Position numbers and translations under genes: made by a program. A stretch of 7,410 nucleotides of DNA from Alphaproteobacteria bacterium (lineage in GTDB: Bacteria > Pseudomonadota > Alphaproteobacteria > RF32 > CAG-239). Below the pieces are notes generated by a model. It was not told the DNA's origin. It saw only the letters and a program-made list of their open reading frames with translations, and searched no databases. Shown in pieces: positions 6,852-7,410 of the stretch; position 1 is the stretch's first letter, and each line of letters starts with the position of its first letter. The DNA lies in contig JAFYRQ010000042.1 in assembly GCA_017546885.1 (NCBI GenBank), positions 1 to 7,410 on the forward strand, given 5' to 3'.

Positions 6852-7410
6852 ATGCGGATAAATAAGAAAGTTGTTTTGTCTGTTGCTATGGTGGGGGTGC
6901 TTACCGCATCTCCGTTGTATGCGCAGTTTTTTAGTAATAATGTTTCCGCTCAACGCACGGAAGAGCAAGTTCAACAAAAGGCAGTATCCGGTGCAAATCA
7001 GCAATATGCACAACCGGCTACCGCTCAACAACCTACTCAACAATATCAACAACAAGGTTATAATCCGGCATACGGAACTCAACAACAAGCCTATTCTGCA
7101 CAACAAAGACAACAGCAACCGCAAGTTAAATCTCAGCCTGCACCGGCAAATTATGGCAGAAGCGGATATGTTGAATATAGAATAGCTGACTATAAAAAAG
7201 ATGACGATAAAGAATTGATATTGCTTTATATGAAAGATTTTAAGGTTTATCGCAGTCCGTCGGGACAAACTCGTTGTTCGATGCTTTTTGCTGTATCAAC
7301 TACTCTTAAAGATAAGCTGTCTAATTTAAGTTATCGTTTAAAATGGCCTAAAATGGAAACGGTACTAAGTTTTAGTGATGTGGTACCTCAAGTGGAAAAT
7401 CATTTTAACT
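6852..7410 (+). CDS. Exported Gln-rich protein of unknown function (C-terminus cut by window edge)
   Basis: 186 complete codons are visible and the frame is open at the edge. Residues 1-24 are a signal peptide (MRINKK, hydrophobic core, cut after LYA). Residues about 34-98 are a disordered, Gln-rich stretch with QQ and QQQ runs broken by Tyr, Pro and Ala, probably a flexible spacer. From about residue 101 a folded domain begins (YGRSGYVEYRIADYKK, then ELILLYMKDFKVYRSPSG, then LSNLSYRLKWPK). The segment 122-165 resembles residues 33-75 of the preceding gene product. One cysteine is seen (142). The ribosome site is weak and purine-rich (GAAAGAG at 6838-6844). The start follows the previous stop by 20 bp with no terminator between, so the two genes are probably cotranscribed. 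The function is unknown; an envelope role is inferred only from the signal peptide. Confidence 0.85.
   Translation, partial: MRINKKVVLSVAMVGVLTASPLYAQFFSNNVSAQRTEEQVQQKAVSGANQQYAQPATAQQPTQQYQQQGYNPAYGTQQQAYSAQQRQQQPQVKSQPAPANYGRSGYVEYRIADYKKDDDKELILLYMKDFKVYRSPSGQTRCSMLFAVSTTLKDKLSNLSYRLKWPKMETVLSFSDVVPQVENHFN

Noticed and set aside
6178..7268. Minus-strand open frames at 6178-6561 and 6756-7268, and the plus-strand frame at 6871-7185
   Set aside because: They overlap the two exported-protein genes, which have signal peptides and usable starts. The 6756-7268 frame is a Leu/Arg-rich reverse reading of the Gln-rich tract, and 6871-7185 is an alternative-frame reading of the same tract.

Overview
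The window looks like a piece of the chromosome of a low-GC, Gram-negative alphaproteobacterium, probably host-associated and perhaps one of the uncultured gut lineages. Three things support this. The uracil-DNA glycosylase has the long N-terminal extension and sequence style I associate with alphaproteobacteria. The TPR protein has a C-terminal repeat block (DSLGWLLY..., YDHLGDAYWELGR) that I recall as typical of an alphaproteobacterial family, often encoded beside this glycosylase. The large autotransporter shows that there is an outer membrane. The assignment rests on family recognition, not on a database search.

Layout. Positions 1-3210 (minus strand) hold a very large type V autotransporter, cut at its C-terminus by the window edge. 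It has a signal peptide, a passenger built from chlamydial Pmp-type GGA(I/L/V) and FxxN repeats, a proline-rich linker and most of the beta-barrel. The gap 3211-3361 holds its probable promoter, a possible operator dyad, and a perfect 10-bp hairpin that probably ends the next minus-strand gene. Positions 3362-5134 (minus) encode a 590-residue exported TPR protein. The gap 5135-5261 is a divergent promoter region. Positions 5262-6032 (plus) encode a family 4-like uracil-DNA glycosylase. Positions 6033-6114 hold an AT-rich hairpin and the best promoter in the window. That promoter probably drives a two-gene operon (6115-6831 and 6852 to the edge) for two exported proteins of unknown function.

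How the parts relate. The glycosylase and TPR genes look like conserved housekeeping neighbours transcribed divergently. The autotransporter is a separate surface-adhesin-like unit, insulated by a terminator. The two exported proteins are 20 bp apart and appear to share a short module, so they may be diverged paralogues acting together in the envelope. There are no tRNA or rRNA genes, CRISPR arrays, insertion sequences or phage genes. The points most worth following up are the Pmp-like repeat adhesin, the glycosylase that has lost two of the four iron-sulfur cysteines, and the exported pair.
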